A stretch of 64,000 nucleotides of DNA from Immersiella caudata (GCA_030512335.1 JAULSU010000007.1:1426001-1490000), one strand, 5' to 3'; counted from the first letter of the stretch, positions 10,638-21,288 are shown. The notes: generated from the sequence alone by a model not told the origin. Numbers and translations are program-made.

Positions 10638-12323
10638 CTAATGAGTCTCCCCCACCACCGCACTCCTCTTATGCATCGCCGCCAACCAAGTCTTGGACGT
10701 CGCCACCCGAATCTTCTTGCCCCAAATCATAAACACAATGACCCCCAGATTATTCACCACCAGCACCGCCGTAAAAGCCCCCGCAATCACCTTGGCATAC
10801 CCATTGTTCAAAATCCAATTCAACACCTCGATGCTCAAGCCGAAGCTAATCGCTTGCTTGCCCAAGTTCATAATGATCAGCATCTCCGACAGATTCGCAG
10901 TGTACGAATCCACCGCGTACGCCAGCGTCACGGTGAAGTAAAAGAATCCCGCCCACTGCGTCATGGCTACGCCAAACATGTAGGCTATCCAATGCAGGTC
11001 CTTTTCTGCGGCCATGCCGAAGAGGATTTGTCCAGCGGGAGCGACGACCATGGGGAGGAGGAGGATGCCGAGGCGCATTTCGGCTTCGCGGATGCCCTTG
11101 TTGCGCTTGGTGAGGCGGGCGGCGAGGGTGTCGACTAAGGGGAGGAGGGGCAGGGCGAAGGCCCAGCCGGCGATGGAGGCGAGGGAGAAGAGGCCTGCGT
11201 TGGTGGCGGGCCAGTTGTAGGGGGGAGCGACGATTTTGAGGGGGAAGATGAAGGAGAAGGCGAAGCCGCAGAGGCCGATGTAGATGCCCTGGTTTTTTTT
11301 TTGGTTAGTTTGATGGTTTGGCGAAATACCTAGGGTAATGAGAGGGGGGGGGGGGCTTACGTAGGTGGTGATTACCCAGAAGGTGGAGGGGACGAGGAGG
11401 TAGGTGAAGGAGCGGAGCATCATCATGAAGAATTCGGATTCGTGGTCGATGGGGGACCAGGGGCGGAGCTGCTCGAGGAAGGGCTTGCGTGGGGGGATGG
11501 AAGCGGAGGTGGTGTCTTCGCGTTCGAGGACGTTTTGCTCCTTGTCGGTGGGTGAGGTTTCGCTGGGCCCGTTTGGTGGTGTTTCAGGGGGGTTGATGAC
11601 TTTGCGGACGTAGCGGGTTTCCTCGACGTAGAAGAAGGCCAGGATGAGCAGGGCCACGGCGAAGGCGAACTCAACGTAGAAGAAGAGGTTCCACGAGTAG
11701 CCGCCGGCGAGCATGAAGCCTGAGAACATGGGCCCGGTCGCGCCCAGGCAGAGGGCAACCGTGTACCAACCGAGCTTCTTGCCGCGCTCGTGGAGGAAGA
11801 AGATGTCGTTGACCAACTGCACCGGGAGGGCCTCGCAGACGCCGGAGCCGAAGGAGTGGAAGACGCGGGCGCCCATCAGCTCGTCGAAGGTCTTAGCTTG
11901 GGAGGCCCAGATGATGCCCACGGCGTAGATAATCATGGAGACTAGCATGACGGGACGCCGGCCAAACTTGCGGTAGCAGGGAACCAAGATCAAGCTGCCG
12001 AAGCCAAAGGCCAGATTCGGGTAGTTGACGAGACCGGCGGCGGTGTTTGGAGAGACATTGAACTCAACCGACCACAGGCCGATGTACGTCGACGGGCCGA
12101 TGAGTGCTGAGTTGCCCAGGAAGGAGAAGAGGCAGCAGCAGAGGAGGATCATGTGCTTCTTGAACTTTGTCCACTGCAGGGGATCGTTGGGGTCCGCCGA
12201 GGGGACGGGGAACAGCGCCTGGCCGTAGTGAGTTTCCTCGCCCTCCCGCGCGTTAAGGTCGACAGTGCCTGGGAGTTCCTCATGTGCATGGCTGTGCACG
12301 TCGTGCGCGATGGCGGGCGCCAT
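10638..12323 (-). CDS. MFS transporter, fungal DHA1 type
   Basis: Two exons: 12323-11361 and 11288-10638, with a 72-nt intron at 11289-11360 (GTAAGC...ACCAG). The intron length is a multiple of three and stop-free, so the gene also reads straight through; it holds a run of 12 cytosines, which argues that it is spliced. Spliced protein about 537 residues with about 12 hydrophobic segments. DPNDPLQW (residues 44-51) before TM1 and RKFGRRPVM (about 118-126) after TM2 are hallmarks of fungal DHA1 drug:H+ antiporter-like carriers such as the HOL1/TPO group. The loop between TM6 and TM7 is long, acidic and Ser/Thr/Pro-rich. Located in the plasma or vacuolar membrane; substrate unknown. ATG at 12323, TAG at 10640. 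Confidence 0.88.
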   Translation of the reverse strand: MAPAIAHDVHSHAHEELPGTVDLNAREGEETHYGQALFPVPSADPNDPLQWTKFKKHMILLCCCLFSFLGNSALIGPSTYIGLWSVEFNVSPNTAAGLVNYPNLAFGFGSLILVPCYRKFGRRPVMLVSMIIYAVGIIWASQAKTFDELMGARVFHSFGSGVCEALPVQLVNDIFFLHERGKKLGWYTVALCLGATGPMFSGFMLAGGYSWNLFFYVEFAFAVALLILAFFYVEETRYVRKVINPPETPPNGPSETSPTDKEQNVLEREDTTSASIPPRKPFLEQLRPWSPIDHESEFFMMMLRSFTYLLVPSTFWVITTYVSPPPPLITLGISPNHQTNQKKNQGIYIGLCGFAFSFIFPLKIVAPPYNWPATNAGLFSLASIAGWAFALPLLPLVDTLAARLTKRNKGIREAEMRLGILLLPMVVAPAGQILFGMAAEKDLHWIAYMFGVAMTQWAGFFYFTVTLAYAVDSYTANLSEMLIIMNLGKQAISFGLSIEVLNWILNNGYAKVIAGAFTAVLVVNNLGVIVFMIWGKKIRVATSKTWLAAMHKRSAVVGETH

Positions 12324-13851
12324 TGTGTTGGGTTAGCTGCCTCGGGAGAGAAACAGCAAATCAGCAGTTGTTGGTGTTGTCGTGGGATCACAGACGAGTC
12401 CCTGGGGACCGGAGAGCGGTCGCCCCACGGCGAAGGACGCGCATGATATGTCTGGAACGAAACTGCAGAGCGCGATCCTGTCAGGGATCTGAGCACCTGG
12501 TGTCTGTTGACTGGCCAGCTGCTGCGGGGTGCGGGACAAGGGTTTCCGTTCACCATTGGAAGGAGCGTTCCAGCAAGTGAGCTGCACACCGCACCCAGAG
12601 CTTGCAGACGAGCTATCGATTGAGGTAACGTCTTAACCACAACGAGCCATTAGGAGGCCGATCCACGGGTCGGTCTAATTGCGGCTGTCGGTTTCTAGAC
12701 TGTCAACACGGGATCATGGTTCCATTGCAAACGTCGATGTGACCGGCGGCATGCATGTCAGCGGCACAGCCATGGTTTCCCTACCCCAAGTTTGTTCCCC
12801 CTCATGGAGGGTCCATCCAGTCGGAGATTTTCAGCGATGCATCGTATGGCAATAATCTCGTTTGTCAAGCTGGTGAGGGGACAAAACTTTCGGCAGTCTC
12901 ACAATTGATCCTACGGGCAAAGGGAGCGGTTTCTCAGGAAGAGATGTCTTTTTTTGCCAAAAAAAAATAAAAAATAAAAAAATTGGAAACAGGCACAATT
13001 GCAGCTTTGACAGCGATACAGTCATGGTAACAAATACCACACTATCTCGCCACGTTGAAGGGTGAAAACCAAGGTTCCATCGATGAAGCCCCCAACGCCA
13101 AGCTTCTACAGTGCCGTCCATATGCCGTGAACCTGGATCCTGAGGGGGCCATCGCGCGGCGGTTCATATTGTGGCGCCTGGGTACGGTAGGCGGGCTCAG
13201 GAGACCAGATGAACACCCGTTGACCCCGATACCTCGACCCCGCGTGGCAATCCTTTCCCTCTGCCGCCGCGACCATCCCCAGAAGTCATCCATCTCCAGC
13301 ATTCTAGTCCTAGACATCCCAATCTAAACGCCAAGCTTAACCGCCCTCGTAACAGCAGACAATATATCGTACAGCGGCCTGCTTCCGTCGTTGCCACGGC
13401 TCCTCCAGCCGGGGACCTCCAACTTCAGACGGCAGCCGCCTGCCCTGACCCCCTGCAATGACACGCCATCTCAACCGAACCTGCAAAACAACAACTCGGC
13501 ACGAACTAGAACCGCGCATCTTCCCAATCGACCCCCATTTGTCACCATCACACCGGTGAGGTCCAATTTGGTCGCGCTTCGTGGCGTGCAGGGGAAGCGC
13601 AGCGGGATGTGAGGTTTTTGTGTAACCACACCTCAGGACGGGACCCAGTATAAAGGCCGAGGGGGCTGGTTGGAGATGGGGTCGGAGTCGATTTTCCTTT
13701 TGACGAGAAAACATGTTTGTGGTTTCAGTTGGTGTGCAGCTGATCTCTTTGCCAAGTTGTGACTTGTGCGAAAATGGAAGGGGCTGCCAAAGTCGTCCTG
13801 GTGCAGCAAGGGCTGGCAGCTGGGAATGGGAAGATGCGCAGTGCAGTGTGT

Positions 13852-13890
13852 GGTCAATGGCATCGGTCAATAGCATCGGTCAATGGCATC
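13852..13890. repeat. 13-bp tandem repeat, 3 copies
   Basis: Three copies of GGTCAATGGCATC, the middle one with a single G-to-A change. Same unit length as the repeats at 8585 and 14812, but unrelated sequence. Confidence 0.9.
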
Positions 13891-14811
13891 AGATCCAACA
13901 CCAAGCCAGGCCAGCCGCCCAGCCCCAACGAGGACCTCAATTCAATCCAATCGGCCAGATTAAGAGGTGGGAAACCAAAGTACCAGCTTTTATCGCTTTT
14001 CTCATCGAAATGCTCCTCTCCTCAGTCCGTGATGGTAAAAGGGCTGTGCGTGTCCAGTGCAAATCGTAATGGCTTATGCCGTGCGATTGGTTTCTGGACG
14101 GCCAGATATCGGGTGGTGCTCCGCTTTAATTCCCTGCGCTGTTCGGACAGTGGGTGAAAACACAGGGTTCCTGCCATCCCTTGGATGGTTAAGCGTTTGA
14201 AGTGGTTTAAATGATTCAAGTTCCTGGTTTTTGTTTTTTCTCTTGCTGTCGCTGCTTTACCTCCTTTTCTGCCTGTGCTGCGGCTACTTTGCTTTTGCTT
14301 GCTCGTGTGCCTTGTACTGTGTGATGCCTCTGCGTTTCTGCGTCGCCTTGTGCCCCAGGTAGGCTCATTGTCAGCCCAGTGCTGTACTTTACGGCATTGA
14401 ATCTGCTTGCTTAATGCTAAGGTAGGTTGACTTGTTGCTGCTGGAGGGGGGGGGGGGGGGGGGTTGGGCGACTAACTCCGAGTGATTTTTGGCAGAGGGC
14501 AGAGTCAACAAAGTTGTCAGGCAGTTCGTCTTAACCGCTGCACGTGATGAAAGACTTCGTGTTAGTGGTGTTGTGATGGGTGCCGCGCTCCCTTCTCTCA
14601 ATCAAGCAGGCAGGTTCATTCGAATGCTGTGCACGCTGTGATGGATGATGCCAGATTCCACGGGCTCTGTGACGCCGAATTGGACTTCCTCCTCCCCATC
14701 AAGTTGTGGAGGAAGAGAACTGTACTTACCCGTGCAATATGAATAGGAAGTATGATGGAGTGGGCTGAACAATAGATGTTCCTTGGTGTGCCCAGCTGGG
14801 AAGCCTCGCTG

Positions 14812-14850
14812 CGTTTTCGAGCGTCGTTTTCGAGCGTCGTTTTCGGGCGT
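14812..14850. repeat. 13-bp tandem repeat, 3 copies
   Basis: Three copies of GTTTTCGAGCGTC, the last with one A-to-G change. Confidence 0.9.
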
Positions 14851-15187
14851 CGAGGTCCTGCTGCTGAGTAGCAAGTTTTCTCACTCGCGGCGAGATACAG
14901 TGCTTTCCGGGGGAAGAGACCATCCTTCAGTCCAGGAGCTATCAAATTCCTCATTTCTTAGCCACTTGGCTGCTAGGTTGGCTGTTGTTGCCGCCGATGG
15001 CTGAGGTGAGAAAGGAGCGGGTCCGGCTCCGGTCCGGAGAGCCGTCCGCCCGCATCCCCACGCCAAACCTCACCAACCACACTATCATCAAAGCGTCAGA
15101 CACCATTCCCACTCATCACCAAATACGCCACTCCAATTACCGTGTCGTCGCATTTTCGGATGTCTGTCCCCTTTGAACCTGATGTGA

Positions 15188-15204
15188 CCCTAACCCTAAA
15201 CCCC
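15188..15204. repeat. Short telomere-like motif (CCCTAA x2)
   Basis: CCCTAACCCTAAACCCC, two perfect telomere-type units plus a partial one, about 310 bp before the FAD-dehydrogenase start. Such telobox-like motifs occur in eukaryotic promoters; this is too short to call an interstitial telomere. Confidence 0.5.
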
Positions 15205-15517
15205 TCACCAGCCAAGCCCTGAGCCGAGGCAAACCATGTGAAACCTGTTCGGCCCAAGCGAAACCCCCCACCGCAAGCGGCAACGACATTGGACGCATCG
15301 TGCCATCGCGCTTACCCTCCCCGGAAGCTTACGCCGAACAAGGGCGTCTGCCCGGCTCCGTCTCCGTCCCCGACCACCTTCAACCTCCAACTTCAACATC
15401 CAATCATCAGACTGTCTCTTTCCCCTTCCATCTTCCTCTACGTTCCCATCTACCGCTCATCCTCGACTGGCAAAACCCCGCAGCGCATCAGATCAGTTTG
15501 ACCAACCCCTCAACAGA

Positions 15518-17236
15518 ATGGCTGCCCCCTCCCCCGTCCTCATCATCGGCGCCGGCCTAGCCGGCCTCGTCGCCGCCTACGAGCTCACGCAGCGCAAAGT
15601 CCCCGTCATCATCCTCGACCAAGAAAACCCCTCCAACCTCGGCGGCCAAGCCTTTTGGTCGCTCGGCGGCATCTTCGTCGTCAATTCCGCCGAGCAGCGC
15701 CGCATGGGCATCAAAGACTCGCGGGAGCTCGCCATGCGCGACTGGATGGGTTCGGCGCGATTCGATCGCGAGGAGGAGGACTATTGGCCGCGCAAGTGGG
15801 CCGAGGCGTTTGTCAACTTTGCGACGGATGAGATGGAGGCTTATGTCAAGGCGAGGGGGATAGGGTTTCTGATGAATGTGGGGTGGGCGGAGCGGGGGGG
15901 TGGGAGTGCGGAAGGGCATGGGAATTCGGTGCCGAGGTTTCATTTGACGTGGGGGACGGGGCCGGAGGTGGTGAGGGTTTTTGCGGAACCGGTGAGGAAG
16001 GCGGAGGGGAAAGGGCTGGTGGAGTTTCGGTGGAGGCATGTGGTGGATGAGGTCATCGTGGATGAGAAGACGGGGAGGGCGGTTGGGGTGAGAGGAAGGG
16101 TGTTGGAGGGGGATGAGTCGCCGAGGGGAGTGAAGTCGTCGAGGGTGGAGGTGGGCACATTTGAGATTATGGGGTCGGCGGTGTTGGTGTCGTCGGGAGG
16201 GATCGGCGGGAATGTTGATAAGGTCAAGGCGGCGTGGCCGAGGGACCGATTGGGGCCGAAGGTGCCAGAGAACTTTGTGGTGGGTGTGCCGGCGCATGTT
16301 GACGGGAGGATGATTGATATTGCGCAGAGCGTGGGTGCGAACGTGATCAACCGCGATCGCATGTGGCACTACACCGAGGGGCTTCAGAACTGGGATCCCA
16401 TTTGGCCTGGTCATGGTATCCGTGTCCTCCCGGCGCCGTCGTCGCTGTGGCTGGATGCCACCGGCAAGCGTCTCCCCCCTTTCCTTTTCCCTGGCTGCGA
16501 CACCCTCGCAACCCTCAAGCACATCTGCAGCACCGGCTACGACTACACGTGGTTCATCGCCGATCAGAGCATCGTCGCGCGCGAGTTTGCCCTCTCCGGT
16601 TCCGAGCAGAACCCCGATGTCACCGGCAAATCCATCTGGCAACTCCTCACCCAGCGTATCCTCTCGTCAAAGGGTACCATCCCAGTCCAGAACTTCGTCA
16701 AGCACGGCAGGGATTTCGTCGTCGCCGACAACCTCAGAGATCTCGTCGTGGGCATGAACAAGCTCATCTCCGCCGTTCCCGGCGCACCTCGGCTCGACTA
16801 TGACGAGATCAAAGACGTCGTTGACGCTCGCGACGGCCAGTTCGACAACACGTACTCCAAGGACGCCCAAGCCATGCTCATCCACAGCGCCCGCACCTAC
16901 TGGCCGGATCGCCGCAGTCGTATTGCACCGCCCCACAAGCTTCTTGACACCGCGAAGCATGGCCCTCTGATTGCGGTGCGGATGAACCTCCTCACTCGCA
17001 AGACACTCGGCGGCATCGAGACGAATCTCCAGAGCCAAGTTATGCGCGCAGATAAGACGCCGTTCCCGGGGTTGTATGCTGCGGGAGAGGCGGCTGGGTT
17101 TGGAGGAGGTGGTGTGCACGGGTATAGCTCTCTGGAGGGGACGTTCCTTGGTGGGTGTATTTTTTCGGGGAGGGCCGCGGGACGGGCGATGGCGGATGAA
17201 GTGATGGGGGTTTCTGGGGAGAAGGCGAAGCTGTGA
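15518..17236 (+). CDS. FAD-binding dehydrogenase (fumarate reductase/KsdD-like)
   Basis: 572 residues, no intron. The N-terminal Rossmann motif is VLIIGAGLAGLVAAYE (GxGxxG at residues 11-16), followed by GGQAFWSLGG. C-terminal FAD motifs are FPGLYAAGEAAG, GGVHGYSSLEG and LGGCIFSGRAAG, as in the FAD_binding_2 family (flavin dehydrogenases near 3-ketosteroid dehydrogenase and fumarate reductase). Length matches bacterial and fungal 'FAD-binding dehydrogenase' proteins (about 550-570). It probably oxidises or reduces a cyclic or unsaturated small molecule with FAD in the cytosol; the substrate cannot be read from the sequence. The sense-strand composition flips between C-rich and G-rich blocks several times. 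Confidence 0.88.
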   Translation: MAAPSPVLIIGAGLAGLVAAYELTQRKVPVIILDQENPSNLGGQAFWSLGGIFVVNSAEQRRMGIKDSRELAMRDWMGSARFDREEEDYWPRKWAEAFVNFATDEMEAYVKARGIGFLMNVGWAERGGGSAEGHGNSVPRFHLTWGTGPEVVRVFAEPVRKAEGKGLVEFRWRHVVDEVIVDEKTGRAVGVRGRVLEGDESPRGVKSSRVEVGTFEIMGSAVLVSSGGIGGNVDKVKAAWPRDRLGPKVPENFVVGVPAHVDGRMIDIAQSVGANVINRDRMWHYTEGLQNWDPIWPGHGIRVLPAPSSLWLDATGKRLPPFLFPGCDTLATLKHICSTGYDYTWFIADQSIVAREFALSGSEQNPDVTGKSIWQLLTQRILSSKGTIPVQNFVKHGRDFVVADNLRDLVVGMNKLISAVPGAPRLDYDEIKDVVDARDGQFDNTYSKDAQAMLIHSARTYWPDRRSRIAPPHKLLDTAKHGPLIAVRMNLLTRKTLGGIETNLQSQVMRADKTPFPGLYAAGEAAGFGGGGVHGYSSLEGTFLGGCIFSGRAAGRAMADEVMGVSGEKAKL

Positions 17237-18265
17237 GGGGAGCTAAGATGGTAGTCGGTATCCTGAAAGTGTCTCGTGTTGACGGCTGGTAGGGTAGGCG
17301 CATTGTTAGTTTGGTATTTTTACCTTGTTACATCTTTCTAGCTTTCTTGTTCAAAGTGCTGGGGCGTTGCATCGCTGGTGGGTTCTTTATACCAACCGGT
17401 TTGACATGCAAACAGTTGACTTCAATTGTAGCCAAACGGTAGGAAGGCCGGATAAACTTGAGGCGAAAGCAAGTGGTCAACGCCACCGACCGCCCAGGGC
17501 AGACTCGAAACAATTCCTACAAACCTGAGAAGGCAACATGAAAGCCTGGATGGCTCGGACAAACTTCACGTGCCAGGTGGGCGGGCATTTGGGTATATAT
17601 GTTGCGATAACTAAGTCGGAAGGAGAGCAGTATGGGGACGTCGCCCTTGGCGGAGACCGCATGCGGTCCGAAAACAATTGCTACGATGCCCGGTTGTCAC
17701 GAGCAAGTGACGGGTCGCAAGGGATCTGCAATGTCACAGAAGGTGGAAAAAGCTCAGAGAAAGGCACCAGCACATTGTGCCCGGCCTCGATGGTACCGCT
17801 GCGCGGCATAGGGTGTCACAGAAGCAGCCAAGGTATTAGGAATATTCGATAGTTACCTCTCAAACACAAATTTGTCAAGTTCGTCACTTGGGCGTCAGAA
17901 GCCTTCCCCAACACCAGTTGACATTGGGAGGACCAATCATAGGGATACTTGAAGACATCGCCATCGGGTTTCATCAAGTGGCGACATTACCAGCGGGTTA
18001 GGGGGAGATGAGGCTGATGCTGTCAGGGGCAAAGCTCAAGGCATTATCAGCACCCTCGAATACTTTGTTCATTCAAGGCTCACACATTGAAGGGTCTCAA
18101 GTAGGCGTCCAAAACTTCAATTCAGGCATCAAACTGACTTACAAAGGCCCACAAAATATAAACTCAGGTATTGAACTAACTGAAAAAGGGCGTCTGAAAA
18201 GTTATTGGACGCGCAAACCAACTAATTCAAGGCCCACCCGCATCCCCTTTACGCCTCCCCAGCAC
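17237..18265. other. Intergenic between convergent genes, with a small repeat-bearing frame
   Basis: No firmly supported gene. An ATG at 18008 opens a frame with a degenerate 42-bp tandem pair (18110-18193) before it runs antisense into the end of the SRA gene. The remainder holds nothing recognised. Confidence 0.5.
18110..18193 (+). repeat. 42-bp in-frame tandem pair encoding QN-NSGI-LT-KG
   Basis: Two adjacent 42-base units, about 69% identical (29 of 42 by eye), sit in the frame that starts at ATG 18008. They encode QNFNSGIKLTYKGP and QNINSGIELTEKGR, so the amino-acid pattern is better kept than the DNA. It may be a remnant of, or an exon of, a small Gln/Asn/Gly-rich repeat protein. Confidence 0.6.
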
Positions 18266-19591
18266 CTAAAAAGCCTCCCTCTTCCGCGCAAAGTCGCCCT
18301 GCTGTCTTCCCGTCGGGGCCGCGGCCACCGTCTCTGCGAAGGCTCGCTGGTTCGGCAGCCGGACCAGCTTGAACTGGCGGTACTTGCCGCCTTTGCTGTT
18401 CGTCTTCATGTTTTCCGCCGCGACGCGGTACAGCCCGTCGTAGCGGATACCGACGATGGGCGCAAAGGCCCGGTTCTTGCCTGCGCTCCGCAGAACGCGC
18501 ACAGGGCGGCCCGTCCGCAAAGATACCTGCAGACTTTTGGTCTTGTTCGTGGTCACCAGAACACGCTGGCGGTCGACGTTGTCAAGGCTGTTGTCCGCAC
18601 TATAGTAAAGGGTCTCGCCGTCATCCTTGTCCATGTCGTGGTACGCTGACTTGCCCGACACGATAATCGAGAAGCAGCCGGTTTCCTCCGAGCCGGAGAT
18701 GCCGCCGCCGGCCGAACCATGGGCGCCGTGGAAGACAGCGCACAGCTGGAGCGGCCACCATGTGCCGGGCTGAAGGCCGTTTGCCCCGATGACCTTGGCG
18801 TCCCGCTTCTGCGAAAAATACCGGGGATCAAAGCGGTAAGAAGATCCACCCTTTGCATTTTTGCCTCGGGCCAGGCCATACATAATGCCGTTAACACCCC
18901 AGATAGGATGGTTACACGGTGGCAGTAAGGCGACAGTTATCTGGCCGTCGTCCGAGCCGGGAGTGCGTGTGGAGTGTGCGATTGACGAAGTGACATCACC
19001 GCCTAATTCGCCCTCACTCTCGGCGTCCTCCGGGCTGACATTTTCGCCCCAGTCTTCGCCCTCAAACCTATCATAGGCAAGCCGAGCCCTCTCTTGAATG
19101 TCCTTGGGGAAGTGGCCAGGCTGTGGTGGGGTGATGATGAGTTCTAAATGGGTGTTGACTTTGTTCTTCTTTAGGGCCGGTGACGCCTTGATTTCGTGCT
19201 CTAGGTAGAAGAGATAGGCCCGAACATCAGTTCTGCGGCGCTCAAGCACCTCCTCTGAGGCCTTTCCGTTCTTTGTTGATGTGTATAGTGTGGTGATTTG
19301 TGTGTTCCCCTCTTCAAGCGAGCCGTTCCAAACTCTAGCAAGATCGGCTTCGCTGGCGGGCAGGGTGGCGCCAGCATTGCTGATAGGCTGGGTGACATCG
19401 GCTGGGCTGACGGGGGTTGAGGAGGTGGCTAACATAGCTGCGGGCCCGTCACTGCTGGCAGTACGCTTCGAGGCCGACGGCTACACACTATATGTTAGCC
19501 GATGAAAATTGAATAAGGGGTATAAGTGGTAACTCACAATGCCTTCGTCGGTGGCCTTCCGCTTAGCCCCGGACTTTTGTTCCAGAGACAT
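18266..19591 (-). CDS. SRA-YDG domain protein
   Basis: Two exons: 19591-19538 (MSLEQKSGAKRKATDEGI) and 19480-18266, with a 57-nt intron at 19481-19537 (GTGAGT...GTGTAG); about 422 residues. In-frame upstream ATGs at 19624 and 19636 could add 11 or 15 residues. The start region is basic (KRK, then SASKR) and looks like a nuclear signal. The second half (about residues 210-396) is an SRA-YDG domain: HPIWGVNGIMYG, CAVFHGAHGSAGGGISG, YYSADNSLDN and the naming motif RYDGLYRV. In UHRF1 and plant SUVH proteins this fold flips out and reads 5-methylcytosine. No SET, RING or nuclease domain is present, so this is a stand-alone reader-like protein, probably nuclear. Upstream on the same strand is an unusual intron-like repeat array. 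Confidence 0.85.
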
Positions 19592-19765
19592 AGTGTCTGC
19601 TTTGATATGCCTCCTGAATTGCATAGTATATGACATTCAGGGGGTAGTGCGGGGTAGAAGATGACCCGAAATCTATATCTCAGCTTTTGGTCCCAGTTGT
19701 AGAAGTAGAACTGGAAAGCAGAAGATGAAGAGACAGGACAGGTTGGTGAAGGAAGGAGATCTTGT

Positions 19766-20992
19766 CTGGAATAAAGACTGAGTTAGAGTCTTGCGGGGTA
19801 AAGAAACATATTCTTGGGGATAAATACCTGAGTTGCTGGATGCCAGAGGAAGAAGAAAGTCTACCACCTAGCTCTGAAGTGGGAGACGAGCAGTCAACTT
19901 GGGGCTAGATTGCCTGTTGGACGACGGGAGGAGATGGTGACGAGTAAGAGCAAGGTTGTTGGATGAAGGGAGGAGATTCAACGTGGCTGGAGGAACAGCA
20001 TTGGTTAGATAAGAAGTTGTGGAAGAGGGAAAGTGGTTCAAGGCATAAATTCCTGAGCTACTAGTTACTGGAGGAAGAAGGGAGGCTGCCAGCCAACTCT
20101 AAACGAGAAGACGAAGGGTTGAATCGATGCTGGACCGCCTGTTGGTTTCTAGGAGGAGGTTGTGGGTGGCAAGAGAAACGCTGGTGGATGAAGGGAGGAG
20201 ATTCAGCGTGGCTGGAAGGACAGCGTCGACTAGATAAGGAGCTGCAGCGCAATCCGAGTCATCTAAAACCTTCAAACATAAATTCCGCAGAAAGGCGGTG
20301 GCTGTGAGAAAGTGGGGTGTAATTGTGGAAATAAACACCTGATTTGGTAGTAACAGGAGGAAGAAGAAAAGCAACCAGCGATCTTGGAAGGAGAGAATGA
20401 GAGGTAGAAAGCAAGGCTAAGTGCTTGTTGGATGAGAGGAAGATGTTATGGTTGGAGAAGCAAGTCTGTTGATGACAGGAGGATGTTGTGTCTGGAAGAA
20501 CGCCACCGGTTAGGAAGTTGTGGAGGAGAGAAAGTGACTCTGGGGATAAATACCTTGATCTAGCTCGTTGTTGGCAAGGAGCAACGATCCTGTTCGCCAC
20601 AAGAGACCTGAAACCCGATAGTACCGGCCTCATTGTAGGCTGCTGGAGAGAGAGATGGCCACTGGAGGAAGAATTTGTGTGAGAAAGAGGCGAGGGAGAA
20701 AGTGGTTTGGAAATAAATACCTCGGAAGATGGTTGGCAGGAGCACTACGGGGTCCTCAGGCCACCTAGAGAGGAAAAGCTGAGTCCAACAGCGTGCTAGG
20801 CAAGTGAAGAACGTCTGGAGAGGAGGATAGCTGCTGGAGGAAGAATTCTGGTTAGGAAAAGGTGAGAGAGGAGATGATGTGGAAATAAATACCTCGGGAG
20901 ATTACCAGCAGGAACACTGCAGATGCCTCAGGCCGCCTGGAGACAAAAATTTCGAACCTAACAGCGTGACAGGCAAGTGGGGAAAATTCTCT
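19766..20992 (-). repeat. Tandem array of degenerate intron-exon units
   Basis: About seven units, 165-225 bp apart, read best on the minus strand. Intact units have a donor-like GTATTTAT after CAG or GAG, a CTAAC branch-like site and an acceptor TTCCAG or CTCCAG 37-66 nt later. Donor/acceptor pairs: 20892/20834, 20720/20663, 20553/20492, 20338/20302 (short), and 19827/19766; pairs near 20286/20212 and 20052/19987 have GA in place of the donor GT. The segments between them are 98-159 nt, two of them exactly 159, and also similar to each other (each of those begins CCACG.TGAATCTCC). No frame stays open through the units. The array ends about 130-175 bp before the SRA start on the same strand, so it may be a spliced leader or a separate non-coding transcript; that is inference. 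Confidence 0.6.
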
Positions 20993-21288
20993 GGAGGAAG
21001 GAGCAGCTCAGAAAATGTCGTCTGTGGCCAAGTTGTTGTAGAAAGAGCTACCGCTGCTTGTTTGATGGCGGAAGGGGAAGACGCTGGCTTACGAGGAGAC
21101 GGCAGGAACGCGGAGGTAACGCCAGGAAGGTTGAAAACGTCTCTGCTGGTCCAGGGCAACCGCCAAAAGAGGCAAGCGGGCTGAATGAGCACATTTCTGG
21201 CGATTTTCCGTGTTTGCTTTGGTCAGGAGATGGTGGTCTCCGTTATTTTGGGCCGCAGTGGTTCAGTGAACGACACGCGGTTTGTTTG

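Larger units (their letters stand above)
12324..15517. other. 3.2-kb divergent intergenic region
   Basis: Lies between the divergently transcribed MFS and FAD-dehydrogenase genes. It holds an 18-G run (14446-14463), two 13-bp triplicated repeats (listed separately), a telomere-like motif at 15188-15204 and a TATA-like GTATAAAGG at about 13648. Open frames up to 179 codons occur on both strands but none shows a domain, so no gene is called. Large for this window; it may hold unrecognised genes or regulatory DNA. Confidence 0.5.

Noticed and set aside
12831..13121. Minus-strand frame with a hydrophobic stretch near an A-rich tract
   Set aside because: Hydrophobic part is translated from an A/T homopolymer region; no supporting features.
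13713..14069. 118-codon frame with a TATA-like GTATAAAGG about 60 bp upstream
   Set aside because: Crosses a 13-bp minisatellite, has no domain or convincing codon bias; kept only as a weak possibility.
15188..15204. Interstitial telomere or chromosome-end signal
   Set aside because: Only two perfect CCCTAA units; too short to indicate a fusion point or end.
15557..16642. 361-codon open frame antisense to the FAD dehydrogenase
   Set aside because: Low-complexity Arg/His/Pro-rich text with no domain; a by-product of skewed codon use in the real gene on the other strand.
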